Shown here piece by piece: positions 8,739-15,267 of a stretch of DNA of 39,327 nucleotides. Position numbers and translations under genes: made by a program. How positions within the stretch are numbered: the first letter of the stretch is position 1; each line of letters begins with the position of its first letter. Location of the stretch: positions 1 through 39,327 of the forward strand of contig LBQC01000012.1 in assembly GCA_000990565.1 (NCBI GenBank), written 5' to 3'. This stretch comes from Candidatus Roizmanbacteria bacterium GW2011_GWA2_35_19. Its GTDB lineage: Bacteria > Patescibacteriota > Microgenomatia > UBA1406 > GWC2-37-13. The notes under the pieces were generated by a model. That model saw only the letters and a program-made list of their open reading frames with translations, ran no database searches and had not been told where the DNA came from.

Positions 8739-9247
8739 CTTACCAGTGTAACATTACACTGGTAAATCTGCTTCTTTATTTCGTTTTCTCCATCTTTGTT
8801 GTTATATATTATTAAGTGATCGATCTTTGGTTTGTCAAAATTTTTTATCATTTGATCAGCGTAGTTACGACTCAAGGGGACTGTCTCTCTTTTAGCTAAT
8901 CTTTTTTGTCGGATTTCATCGTCTGTTTTGATGTAAATAAACCTTGCATCTGGATTTGCTTTTAATATCTGTTCTCGATATTTTTCTTTGATAAAGGTCT
9001 GGGTGATAACAAGTTTCTTATATATATTTCTTAATACCTTTATTTTTCTTTCAATGTTGTCAAATAATTTATCTCGGTCGCGATCGGAAATATGATAATT
9101 TTTTGTAACCTTTATTTTCATTGATTTTGGCATGTCTACGTCTCCTTCATAAAGATAGAAGCTAAAATATTTTTCAAATATTTTTCCTACATAAGTTTTC
9201 CCTGTTCCTGGATATCCAAATAACACGATTATCATTTTTTGAATCAA
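8735..9247 (-). CDS. P-loop kinase-like (gluconokinase/AAA-type) protein
   Basis: A small nucleotide-binding protein of 170 residues. The Walker A motif GYPGTGKT lies at about residues 12-19. A later segment, ARFIYIKTDDEIRQKRLAKR, resembles the lid and base-binding region of small-molecule kinases such as gluconokinase or shikimate kinase, so it is probably a kinase of a small metabolite; the substrate is unknown. The start may be residue 5 (9235) rather than 1. Its last seven residues (CNVTLVS) are encoded by the palindromic repeat at 8740-8765, which also lies just past the stop of convergent coaBC. Confidence 0.75.
   Translation of the reverse strand: MIQKMIIVLFGYPGTGKTYVGKIFEKYFSFYLYEGDVDMPKSMKIKVTKNYHISDRDRDKLFDNIERKIKVLRNIYKKLVITQTFIKEKYREQILKANPDARFIYIKTDDEIRQKRLAKRETVPLSRNYADQMIKNFDKPKIDHLIIYNNKDGENEIKKQIYQCNVTLVS
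8740..8765. repeat. CAGTGTAACATTACACTG palindrome, copy 1
   Basis: A 26-base near-perfect hairpin with two 12-base arms around CA, between convergent genes. It encodes the C-terminus of the minus-strand P-loop protein. It may end transcription from both sides, but there is no T-tract, so it is not a standard terminator. Further copies are at 16777-16802 and 20213-20238, with half copies at 9351 and 12351. Confidence 0.8.
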
Positions 9248-9406
9248 CTACCACCACCAAAGGTGGCGGTATGAAATTTCAAGCCTAAAAGGCTTTAATT
9301 ATTTAAAAACAAAAACACCATCGTCATTTCGAGCGTTAGCTTTATTTTACTACACTGGTAAACCTTATTTGCAAGCGCTCACCGCCCACAGGCGGTGGAT
9401 ATGATT
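9242..9406. repeat. Duplicated intergenic element, short copy
   Basis: Matches 12130-12406 along its length (AATCAACTACCACCA at the start, TTATTTGCAAGCGCTCACC near the end). It contains small hairpins (AAGCCT/AGGCTT) and the start of a GTCATTTCGAG repeat, plus a half copy of the CAGTGTAACATTACACTG palindrome. It lacks 113 bases found inside the second copy. The whole gap 9248-9483 holds this element and the promoter of the SPFH gene. Confidence 0.85.
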
Positions 9407-9427
9407 GATTCTATTATTTTTTTCTTA

Positions 9428-9456
9428 TTGTAATTTGAAAGTTATTGCATTATATT
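9428..9456 (+). promoter_or_regulatory. Promoter of the SPFH-HPS operon
   Basis: TTGTAA, a 17-base spacer and TATATT, about 28 bases before the ATG at 9484. Confidence 0.45.
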
Positions 9457-9483
9457 TTTATTAATTACCATTTAAAAGATAAT

Positions 9484-10236
9484 ATGGAATTTTTAATTGT
9501 TCCTTCTGTATTTGCTTTTGTTGCCTTAATTGTTTTTTTAATCAAATTTTTTCGCGTGATACCTGAAGGATATAAAGGATTAGTCATGTTTTTGGGGAAA
9601 TTTAACCGCGTGATTGAGCCAGGTCTTAATATTGTCCTTGTCCCGCTTGAGACGGTCCAGGAGGTCGATATCCGTGAGCAAGTCATGGATATCCCAACCC
9701 AAGAGGCAATTACAAAAGATAATGTTTCCTGCATGATCGACGGGATTGTCCGCTTTAAAGTAGTTAATCCGGCAACCGCAATCTACAAAGTCCAAAGATT
9801 TGAAAACCAAATTTCGGCTAAAGCTCAGACGTCGCTTCGAGACGTAATCGGAAGTGTTACCCTTGATGAGGTCCTTTCAAAAAGGGCTCAAATCGCTGAA
9901 CATATAAAAGGTATTGTTGATAGTGCCGCTGAAGAATGGGGAGTCGATATATTAACTGTCGAAATTCAAAACATCGAAATTCCAGCCGATATGAAAAGAG
10001 CTATGGCTCAACAGGCAGAAGCCGAGCGCGATAAGAAAGCTAGAATTATTAAAGCCGAGGGTGAAAAAGAAGCTGCGGTCAAATTAGCTGACGCGGCGAG
10101 AATTCTATCAAGCGCTAAAGGCGCCCTTGAGCTTAGGACTTTGCAGACATTAAAAGAAATTTCAGCAGACCCGTCAGAAAAGATAATTATGACATTACCG
10201 AATACTTTTTTCGAAGCCTTCACCGCTCGAAAATAA
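9484..10236 (+). CDS. SPFH/Band 7 (stomatin-prohibitin) membrane protein
   Basis: A membrane-anchored scaffold protein of the stomatin/prohibitin family, generally linked to membrane microdomains and protease control. One N-terminal helix (about residues 3-20, rich in Val, Phe and Ile) is followed by the Band 7 domain: RVIPEGYKGLVMFLGKF, IREQVMDIPTQEAITKDN and VEIQNIEIPADMKRAM. A charged coiled coil rich in Ala, Glu and Lys closes the protein. The ATG at 9484 is preferred to an upstream in-frame TTG at 9445, because MEFLIVPS begins exactly at the anchor helix. The next gene starts four bases after its stop. Confidence 0.9.
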   Translation: MEFLIVPSVFAFVALIVFLIKFFRVIPEGYKGLVMFLGKFNRVIEPGLNIVLVPLETVQEVDIREQVMDIPTQEAITKDNVSCMIDGIVRFKVVNPATAIYKVQRFENQISAKAQTSLRDVIGSVTLDEVLSKRAQIAEHIKGIVDSAAEEWGVDILTVEIQNIEIPADMKRAMAQQAEAERDKKARIIKAEGEKEAAVKLADAARILSSAKGALELRTLQTLKEISADPSEKIIMTLPNTFFEAFTARK

Positions 10237-10239
10237 AAT

Positions 10240-10896
10240 ATGAGAAAGTGTTCTATTCAACTAGCCTTCAATGACTCGGTGTCAGAGATAGCCCGGGTTG
10301 TGCCTTATCTATCCTCCTATAAACACATTATAATCGAAGCTGGCACTCCGCTTTTAAAAAAAGAGGGGATGGGTGCTATCCGGGAAATACGTCGATACTG
10401 GCGAGGTCAGATATGCGCTGATCTTAAAATTAATGACGGCGCAGAGGGCGAGGTTTTGATGGCAAAAGAGGCAGGAGCGACCTCGGTGACTGCAATGGGG
10501 AATTCTTCTAAAGAGACTCTCCAGATTTTCGTTGATAGCTGCAAAAAGCTCGGCATAATTTCAGTGATTGATATGATGAATAATCCAAATCCACTTAAGA
10601 CTCTTTGGAAAAGTAATGTCACTCCCGATGTTGTCTTTATCCACAGGGGACGCGATGAAGAAAATGCTTTTGGTAAAATCCTCCAATACAAAGATGTCGC
10701 TAAAATTAAAGGTAAGTGGGATATAGAGGTTGGCGCTGCCGGAGGAATAGATGAAAAGGAGCTTCAGTCGGCAATTTTCAATAGCGCTGATATTGTCGTT
10801 GTCAATATTGTCCAACCAGGAAGTCCTTGGAAGGGGATTGTCTTTGACGAAAATTTCAACACCTCACTTCAACGATTTCTTAGATTTGTTGAGTAG
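10240..10896 (+). CDS. 3-hexulose-6-phosphate synthase / OMP decarboxylase-family TIM barrel
   Basis: A 218-residue TIM-barrel enzyme of the orotidine-monophosphate decarboxylase superfamily. The motif ADLKINDG carries the superfamily Asp-x-Lys-x-x-Asp site. The segments IIEAGTPLLKKEGM, VIDMMNNPNP and DVVFIHRGRDEE resemble archaeal hexulose-phosphate synthases of the ribose-phosphate/formaldehyde pathway more than PyrF. It may make or cleave hexulose-6-phosphate to supply ribulose-5-phosphate, which is inference. A 3-keto-gulonate-phosphate decarboxylase is the main alternative. It is probably cotranscribed with the SPFH gene three bases upstream, and a hairpin terminator follows at 11042. 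Confidence 0.72.
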   Translation: MRKCSIQLAFNDSVSEIARVVPYLSSYKHIIIEAGTPLLKKEGMGAIREIRRYWRGQICADLKINDGAEGEVLMAKEAGATSVTAMGNSSKETLQIFVDSCKKLGIISVIDMMNNPNPLKTLWKSNVTPDVVFIHRGRDEENAFGKILQYKDVAKIKGKWDIEVGAAGGIDEKELQSAIFNSADIVVVNIVQPGSPWKGIVFDENFNTSLQRFLRFVE

Positions 10897-11041
10897 CAAA
10901 TCTCTTCAGCATTCTTTCAGAATTAAGGATTAAAAATAATATAAGTGTAATTACAGGGAGTTACACAAACTAAAAAAAGTAATTTAACAAACAAAACACC
11001 TTTTACGGATAAAATTTGTTTAAAAAATTTGACTTTTTTTG

Positions 11042-11075
11042 CACTCAGAGCGATTCTTCATCTGGGTGTTTTTTT
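11042..11075 (+). terminator. Intrinsic terminator after the SPFH-HPS operon
   Basis: An 8-base stem (CACTCAGA with TCTGGGTG, one G-T pair) around an 11-base loop is followed directly by seven T. It lies about 145 bases past the HPS stop and next to the end of the convergent membrane-protein gene. Confidence 0.75.
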
Positions 11076-11937
11076 ATGATTTTTTTGTTTTGAGCGCAAA
11101 TAAAACTACACCCATAAAGATAAAATAGGATATCCAATAAATAGACCCATATACAATTCCTGCAAGTTTAAATAGCTCGGATAATATAATCGGCATGCTT
11201 ATTCCATGCATGCTTAACCTGTATAAAGTAGAATAGTTAAATTTTTTCTTAATCAATAAATTAAAAATCCAGACGATAAAGTTTAGGAATAACAGGCCAA
11301 ATATAATCCCAAAAAGTGTAAATGTAGATAAGAAAATTGGCCCTATAACTATTGCCAGAGCTATAAATATATCTGAATAAAATGTTGCTTTTAATGAATA
11401 TGGTTTAGCCATATTTATTATTCTGTCAAAACTATTTCTATTGAAAGTCAGACTATTTTTTATATCTTTGAAATAAAATATCGAGGTTTCCGTTCTGTTG
11501 CTCTGGCTTTTTGAAGGATAAATCATTGCTTTTCGAGTTGCCAAAACATAAGTATTATATGAGGGGTAGTTATCAATCAACCCTTTAGTATCAATAATAA
11601 TTAAGTGCTTGTCTGATGGTATTTTTCTTTCCAGATCAAAAATATATGGCTCCTTAACATTAGTTGAAAGTTCACCCTGTCTGATTCGAAGCTCCAGCTC
11701 CGATGGATAAAATTTACTTACATCGGTTACGAATTTATCAACACCTGGTTTAATATATGGACGATTTTTTATATATGAAGCACCGTAGCCAAAGCTTTTA
11801 ACAACAAGTGTTAAAAATACTAAAAACCAAAGATACTTAAGCGAAAAACTGAATTTGGCTTTTACAATATCGTTGTAATAGGTTGGCTCAAACAAAGATC
11901 TTCTGAGCGAATAGAAAAAAGTTTTTAATGTGTTCAT
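11074..11937 (-). CDS. DUF1189-like membrane protein
   Basis: An integral membrane protein of 287 residues. One helix lies near residues 34-50, a soluble domain spans about 60-185, and three to four C-terminal helices follow. The opening SLRRSLFEPTYYNDI and the general layout match the DUF1189 family, whose role is unknown. The ATG is preceded by only one base after a duplicated 19-base piece of the tRNA-Leu 3' end, with no Shine-Dalgarno site. Its message may therefore continue from the tRNA transcript or start in the short gap. Confidence 0.7.
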   Translation of the reverse strand: MNTLKTFFYSLRRSLFEPTYYNDIVKAKFSFSLKYLWFLVFLTLVVKSFGYGASYIKNRPYIKPGVDKFVTDVSKFYPSELELRIRQGELSTNVKEPYIFDLERKIPSDKHLIIIDTKGLIDNYPSYNTYVLATRKAMIYPSKSQSNRTETSIFYFKDIKNSLTFNRNSFDRIINMAKPYSLKATFYSDIFIALAIVIGPIFLSTFTLFGIIFGLLFLNFIVWIFNLLIKKKFNYSTLYRLSMHGISMPIILSELFKLAGIVYGSIYWISYFIFMGVVLFALKTKKS

Positions 11938-11938
11938 A

Positions 11939-11957
11939 GTGCCGGGGAAAGGAGTTG
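11939..11957. repeat. Duplicated tRNA-Leu 3' end (att-like)
   Basis: The 19 bases GTGCCGGGGAAAGGAGTTG are identical to 12035-12053, the 3' end of the tRNA-Leu gene plus one base. The two copies are exactly 96 bases apart and flank two hairpins. The arrangement resembles a pair of attachment sites left after excision, or the stump of a tandem tRNA copy. Confidence 0.8.
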
Positions 11958-11960
11958 CTC

Positions 11961-12024
11961 AACTCGCAGTTAACGAATTTTTAATGAGTTTTACTGCGAG
12001 TTAGTCCCGTCTCCTCAGGCGGGA
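11961..12024. repeat. Two hairpins between the tRNA 3'-end copies
   Basis: First stem: AACTCGCAGT with ACTGCGAGTT (10 bp, 22-base loop, 11961-12002). Second stem: TCCCGTC with GGCGGGA (7 bp, 6-base loop, 12005-12024). Neither is followed by a T-tract on either strand. Confidence 0.6.
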
Positions 12025-12035
12025 AACCTTCTTTG

Positions 12036-12119
12036 TGCCGGGGAAAGGAGTTGAACCTTCAATCCCTTACAGGAACAGGTTCCTAAAACCTGCGCGTCTG
12101 CCAGTTTCGCCACCCCGGC
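12036..12119 (-). tRNA. tRNA-Leu (anticodon UAG)
   Basis: Read on the minus strand, the acceptor arm GCCGGGG pairs with CCCCGGC and the discriminator base is A. The D stem is GCG/CGC with a GG in the loop. The anticodon stem CAGGT/ACCTG encloses TTTAGGA, giving anticodon UAG for CUA codons. A long variable arm (TCCT...AGGGA) identifies a class II leucine tRNA. The T arm contains GGTTCAACTCC. CCA is not encoded; the sequence after the discriminator is CAAAG. Confidence 0.95.
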
Positions 12120-12129
12120 TGTAAATATA

Positions 12130-12406
12130 AATCAACTACCACCAATAGAGGTGATGGTATAAAATTTCAATCCAAAAAGCTTAAATTAATTAAAAACAAA
12201 AAAACCATCGTCATTTCGAGCGTTAGTGAGAAATCCAGGCCAAAGGCCGTTACGCCTCGTCAAGTACCGTCCAGTACTTGACTTCGCTAGATCCCGCCCA
12301 AGGCGGGATGACATAAAAACAAAATCATTACTAAAACATCTTTATTTTACTACACCGGTAAACCTTATTTGCAAGCGCTCACCGCCCACAAGCGGTGGTT
12401 ATGATA
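12130..12406. repeat. Duplicated intergenic element, long copy
   Basis: The second copy of the element at 9242-9406. It carries 113 extra bases (12227-12339) that complete a GTCATTTCGAG repeat ending in GGCGGGATGAC. The extra part contains two clean hairpins: GTCAAGTAC/GTACTTGAC with a 6-base loop, and ATCCCGCC/GGCGGGAT with a 3-base loop. The stretch between the tRNA and the flavodoxin gene holds nothing else that can be recognised. Confidence 0.85.
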
Positions 12407-12423
12407 AATTATATCAAATGAAG

Positions 12424-12873
12424 TTAAACTTTAAGCTTGCTAGCCCAATCTGAAAGAAGTTTATTATTCGCTTCAGTATTGAAAAGGTACCCGTCTATTT
12501 TTAGTGGGTTGATTATTATTTTTCCTCCATTTTTTTTAATATAGTCAGTCACTATATCGACAGCACCACAAAAATGAGCATAAGTTGAGTCGCCTAAGCC
12601 AAAAACTGCACAAGGCTTTCCGCTGAAATTTTTACCAGCCGATTTTTGTATGAAAGAAATGAAGTCTATATGAGGTTGACCTTCCTCTGACTCATTATCC
12701 CAACTTGGAGAAGTAAAGACTCTTAAATCATATGTCAGAGTTTCATCAAACGAGATCTCTGAGATTTGCTTTAACGTAACTTCATGTCCTAAGGACTTTA
12801 ACTTTTCGGCTAAAAACTCACTAGCCATCTGAGTCCCACCCGAATAAGTGGCATAAAATATTCCAATCTTCAT
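12424..12873 (-). CDS. Flavodoxin
   Basis: A small FMN-binding electron carrier. The 149-residue product has the usual short-chain flavodoxin length. The phosphate-binding loop is YATYSGGTQMA near the N-terminus, the flavin-flanking loop is TSPSWDNESEEGQPH, and GLGDSTYAHFCGAVD is the second isoalloxazine loop. The start chosen is the ATG giving MKIGIFYATY; an ATG two codons upstream (12879) is equally possible. The open frame continues upstream to 12960 only through repeat hairpins and is not believed to be coding there. Its redox partners are not in the window. Confidence 0.9.
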   Translation of the reverse strand: MKIGIFYATYSGGTQMASEFLAEKLKSLGHEVTLKQISEISFDETLTYDLRVFTSPSWDNESEEGQPHIDFISFIQKSAGKNFSGKPCAVFGLGDSTYAHFCGAVDIVTDYIKKNGGKIIINPLKIDGYLFNTEANNKLLSDWASKLKV

Positions 12874-12918
12874 GATCATATGATATATGAATTTTTCATA
12901 AAGATTCAAGGCTGTTTT

Positions 12919-12978
12919 CTTATCATATCTTCGTGATAAGAAATTGCAAAGCAATTTCAACGTTGCTGGGACGTTGAA
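12919..12978. repeat. Three consecutive small hairpins
   Basis: CTTATCA/TGATAAG (12919-12940), GAAATTGC/GCAATTTC (12940-12958) and TTCAACGT/ACGTTGAA (12956-12978) follow each other without gaps between divergent flavodoxin and GIY-YIG genes. Loops are 8, 3 and 7 bases. Confidence 0.65.
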
Positions 12979-13013
12979 ATTTTGTTAAAAATTTCTTACG
13001 TCTCGCCGTTTAT

Positions 13014-13268
13014 ATGTTCTACTACGTTTATATTCTCCAAAGCCAAAAAAATAATAGTTTATATATCGGCTATACTTCAGATCTAAAAAAAAGATTTCGA
13101 GAACATAATTTAGGAGAAAGCAAGGCAACAAAACCTTTCATTCCATATAAATTAATATTTTATGAAGCTTTCCTAAATAAAGTTGATGCAAAAAACAGAG
13201 AAATTTATTTTAAAAGTGGTTATGGAAGGAAAACTATTAAAACAATGTTAAATAGATATTTCAAATAG
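13014..13268 (+). CDS. GIY-YIG nuclease single-domain protein, copy 1
   Basis: An 84-residue stand-alone GIY-YIG endonuclease domain of the UvrC/YhbQ-like type. YVYILQSQKNNSLYIGYT carries the two tyrosine motifs, followed by SDLKKRFREHN (catalytic Arg) and AKNREIYFKSG (metal-binding Glu). Such proteins are common in CPR genomes and often lie among dispersed repeats; their substrates are unknown. It is the first gene of the accessory block. The next gene starts 15 bases after its stop, with a -10 box in the gap. It is divergent from flavodoxin, with three hairpins between. Confidence 0.85.
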   Translation: MFYYVYILQSQKNNSLYIGYTSDLKKRFREHNLGESKATKPFIPYKLIFYEAFLNKVDAKNREIYFKSGYGRKTIKTMLNRYFK

Positions 13269-13274
13269 TATAAT
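13269..13274 (+). promoter_or_regulatory. Leaderless -10 box of the HEPN-like gene
   Basis: TATAAT begins directly after the GIY-YIG stop codon and ends 9 bases before the next ATG, so the HEPN-like gene can be transcribed on its own. Confidence 0.4.
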
Positions 13275-13283
13275 TACAATGAC

Positions 13284-13727
13284 ATGGCTAAATGGAATAT
13301 TGGAAAACATTTGAGCGTTTTGACTAAAGAAAAAATAATAATTGGAAGGAAAAATTTATTTGCTTGGGTAAAAGATAAGAAATTCGCTGAGTTACTTATT
13401 AGAGATTACGCTATCGGTAATATTTGTTTAAAAAATCAATTAAACAAGCCTTCAATTATTCTTTATTCAGGAGTTCTTGAAGCTGTTTTAGCTTATGCAA
13501 CTAAAAAAAAGGGTGATGACTTCATTATTTTAATTGATGAATCTTATAATAAGAAATTTATTACAGAATCTAATAAATATAAATTGCAGGTTCTTAGAGA
13601 TTTTAGAAATTATGTTCATTTAAGTCGAGAAGCTGTTGGAGATTTCGAGTTGACAAATGGAATAGCACAATTGGCACAAGAAACTTGTGAATCTGTACTT
13701 AAAGGATTAGCTCATTATAAGGATTAA
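13284..13727 (+). CDS. HEPN-like helical protein
   Basis: A 147-residue, mainly helical protein that I do not recognise with certainty. The segment LRDFRNYVHLSREA (about 108-121) matches the Arg-Asn-x-x-His signature of HEPN and DUF4145-like domains. The preceding helix KPSIILYSGVLEAVLAYA is typical of the same fold. In HEPN toxins this motif forms an RNase site, but many HEPN-like proteins are not nucleases. No MNT-type antitoxin gene lies next to it. It follows the GIY-YIG gene and precedes the Fic cluster. The role is open. Confidence 0.55.
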   Translation: MAKWNIGKHLSVLTKEKIIIGRKNLFAWVKDKKFAELLIRDYAIGNICLKNQLNKPSIILYSGVLEAVLAYATKKKGDDFIILIDESYNKKFITESNKYKLQVLRDFRNYVHLSREAVGDFELTNGIAQLAQETCESVLKGLAHYKD

Positions 13728-13767
13728 TTTGTTCCAGACCCAAGTGCTTCGCCTTCGCCTCGCCGAA

Positions 13768-13784
13768 ACCCGACTTCGTCGGGT
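13768..13784. repeat. Short hairpin after the HEPN-like gene
   Basis: ACCCGAC/GTCGGGT with a 3-base loop (TTC), about 40 bases past the stop. A looser T-rich stretch follows some 15 bases later, so it is at best a weak terminator. The rest of 13728-13950 holds no gene that I can support. Confidence 0.45.
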
Positions 13785-13950
13785 GAAGACGGGATTTATT
13801 TTTGTTTGGCTCAGTTTTGGCGAGACAATATCCGCATCCTAGAAAATTAGATTATATTTTTAATATAAGTCAACACTTTTTGGAATAATATGTTAATATT
13901 TTAATATTGTGAACAGACAAATAAAAATTAACTATAAAATATTTTTTCGG

Positions 13951-14076
13951 ATGAAAAAAAAACAATCTGCTTTGAAAAGGTTTTTTAGTGTCTTTTTACC
14001 CGAGGCGGTTTATCGTAATACTAAAATTGAGCATCCGGAAATATCTAGAAAAGATGTTTTTTCATTTCTTAAATAA
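13951..14076 (+). CDS. Small basic ORF upstream of Fic
   Basis: A 41-residue open frame beginning MKKKQSALKRFF and ending DVFSFLK, 14 bases before the Fic gene. A GTG 14 codons upstream in the same frame (13909) would give 55 residues. No Shine-Dalgarno site is visible. Small antitoxins of the VbhA type precede some fic genes, but the inhibitory (S/T)xxxE(G/N) helix is not present, so an antitoxin role is speculation. Confidence 0.35.
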   Translation: MKKKQSALKRFFSVFLPEAVYRNTKIEHPEISRKDVFSFLK

Positions 14077-14090
14077 ATTATATTTCATTC

Positions 14091-14711
14091 ATGGTTATCA
14101 AGACAGGAGCTACTTCATATAAACAGACAAAATATGGAATTTTGCCGAGACAAAAAGTATTAGAGCTTGAGGTTTTGGGCACCAAAAAGGGTCTACTTTT
14201 CCTTAACCAGAAGGCTAAAACAAATAAAATAACACCAGGTTTTATTAAACAAATCCATAAGGCAAGTTTTTCTGAAATTCTGGTAGACGACGCGGGCAAA
14301 TTCAGGATCATCCAAGTGACCTATTCTGGGAAAGAAGCTCCTCATTTTTCTAAAATTGCTGAAATGATAAAGGTATTGTGCGATGATATTGAATTTACCA
14401 TATCCAAATTACCTAAATCCACAGATGATCAATTTATAGAACGAGTAATTGAACTTTTAGCTCGTTTTCAACATCGCTTTGTTTTTATTCATCCATTTGT
14501 CGACTATAACGGTCGAACATCACGAATGTTTACGAGCTATATTCTAATGCGTTTAAATTTACCAATTATTGAAATTAAAACTGAAAAAAACAAGGAACGA
14601 AAAGAGTATATTCAATCGCTTCAAAAAGCTGATACTGGAGAATACCAAAAATTAGAGACAATCATCAGTACGGCATTAAATGAGAGTATGGTTAAGGCAA
14701 TCAAAAAATAA
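14091..14711 (+). CDS. Fic-domain protein (probable AMP/nucleotide transferase)
   Basis: Fic proteins transfer AMP or related groups from nucleotides to protein side chains. The 206 residues contain the signature HPFVDYNGRTSR (about 139-150), matching HxFx(D/E)xNGRxxR, with Tyr where Gly is usual. The catalytic His, the Asp, the Asn-Gly-Arg and the final Arg are all present. The upstream helix QFIERVIELLARFQHRFVFI and the N-terminal GKFRIIQVTYSG flap fit the fold. No inhibitory helix is evident in the protein. The WYL gene follows 24 bases later. It is likely active as an enzyme; its target is unknown. Confidence 0.85.
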   Translation: MVIKTGATSYKQTKYGILPRQKVLELEVLGTKKGLLFLNQKAKTNKITPGFIKQIHKASFSEILVDDAGKFRIIQVTYSGKEAPHFSKIAEMIKVLCDDIEFTISKLPKSTDDQFIERVIELLARFQHRFVFIHPFVDYNGRTSRMFTSYILMRLNLPIIEIKTEKNKERKEYIQSLQKADTGEYQKLETIISTALNESMVKAIKK

Positions 14712-14735
14712 ATTTATCTCCTACAAATATATTTT

Positions 14736-15263
14736 ATGATATTTTCACAAAAAATGTATAAATATTTAGCTTTACTTACTTTATCAGAGACATTCAGTCG
14801 ATTTTACAATTGGTCTGAGAAAGAACAAAAAATCATTGACTCGCTAATTCATGATTCCAAAAATACTTTACAAGATAATGAAAAAAAATTAGTTTTATAT
14901 CGATTACGAAAAATGAAAAATAATTACAATGAAGACGCTTTGTATTCTTTAGGAAAAACGTATTGGCATGAACTTAATAATAAAGATGAGTATCTTCGTC
15001 CTTCCGTTGAATATGAAGAAGAAACTTATGAGATCTGGATTAGAGCGGTTAGACTTAAAAAATCAATTGAAATTATTTATGATTCAACAACTTCCGGCAT
15101 GGCTAAAAGAGTTGTTGACCCATATAAAACCAGTACACCCTATGGAGAAGGATTTTGCCACTTAAAAAAAAGTATTAGAAAATTCCGTTTTGACAGAATT
15201 ATTGAAATAAAATTGACTGACATGTTATTTATAAAACCAAAACATTGGCAAAACAAGCAGTAA
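14736..15263 (+). CDS. WYL-domain protein
   Basis: A 175-residue protein with a WYL domain in the second half. The segment KSIEIIYDSTTSGMAKRVVDPY, followed by YGEGFCHLKKSIRKFRFDRI, fits the family pattern (aromatic core, VDPY, R-F-x-x-DRI). WYL domains bind nucleic acid or nucleotide ligands and often control defence or toxin genes. The N-terminal 90 residues are charged and helical and may be a DNA-binding part, but no clear HTH is seen. A second ATG lies at 14754. It lies between fic and an unknown gene that starts four bases after its stop, so the three probably form an operon. Confidence 0.75.
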   Translation: MIFSQKMYKYLALLTLSETFSRFYNWSEKEQKIIDSLIHDSKNTLQDNEKKLVLYRLRKMKNNYNEDALYSLGKTYWHELNNKDEYLRPSVEYEEETYEIWIRAVRLKKSIEIIYDSTTSGMAKRVVDPYKTSTPYGEGFCHLKKSIRKFRFDRIIEIKLTDMLFIKPKHWQNKQ

Positions 15264-15267
15264 TCGT

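Noticed and set aside
9445-9483. Upstream TTG start for the SPFH protein
   Set aside because: The added residues precede the membrane anchor and have no family match, and the predicted promoter boxes overlap the TTG.
12226-12453. Open frame of 75 codons on the plus strand
   Set aside because: It is the translation of the GTCATTTCGAG repeat and neighbouring hairpins, and overlaps the end of flavodoxin in antisense.
12874-12960. N-terminal extension of flavodoxin
   Set aside because: The extra codons lie mostly in the hairpins at 12919-12978 and do not match the flavodoxin fold, which begins at MKIGIFYAT.
13000-13826. Inverted GTCTCGCC/GGCGAGAC pair as ends of an element carrying the GIY-YIG and HEPN-like genes
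   Set aside because: Only eight bases match and the flanks differ, so chance cannot be excluded.
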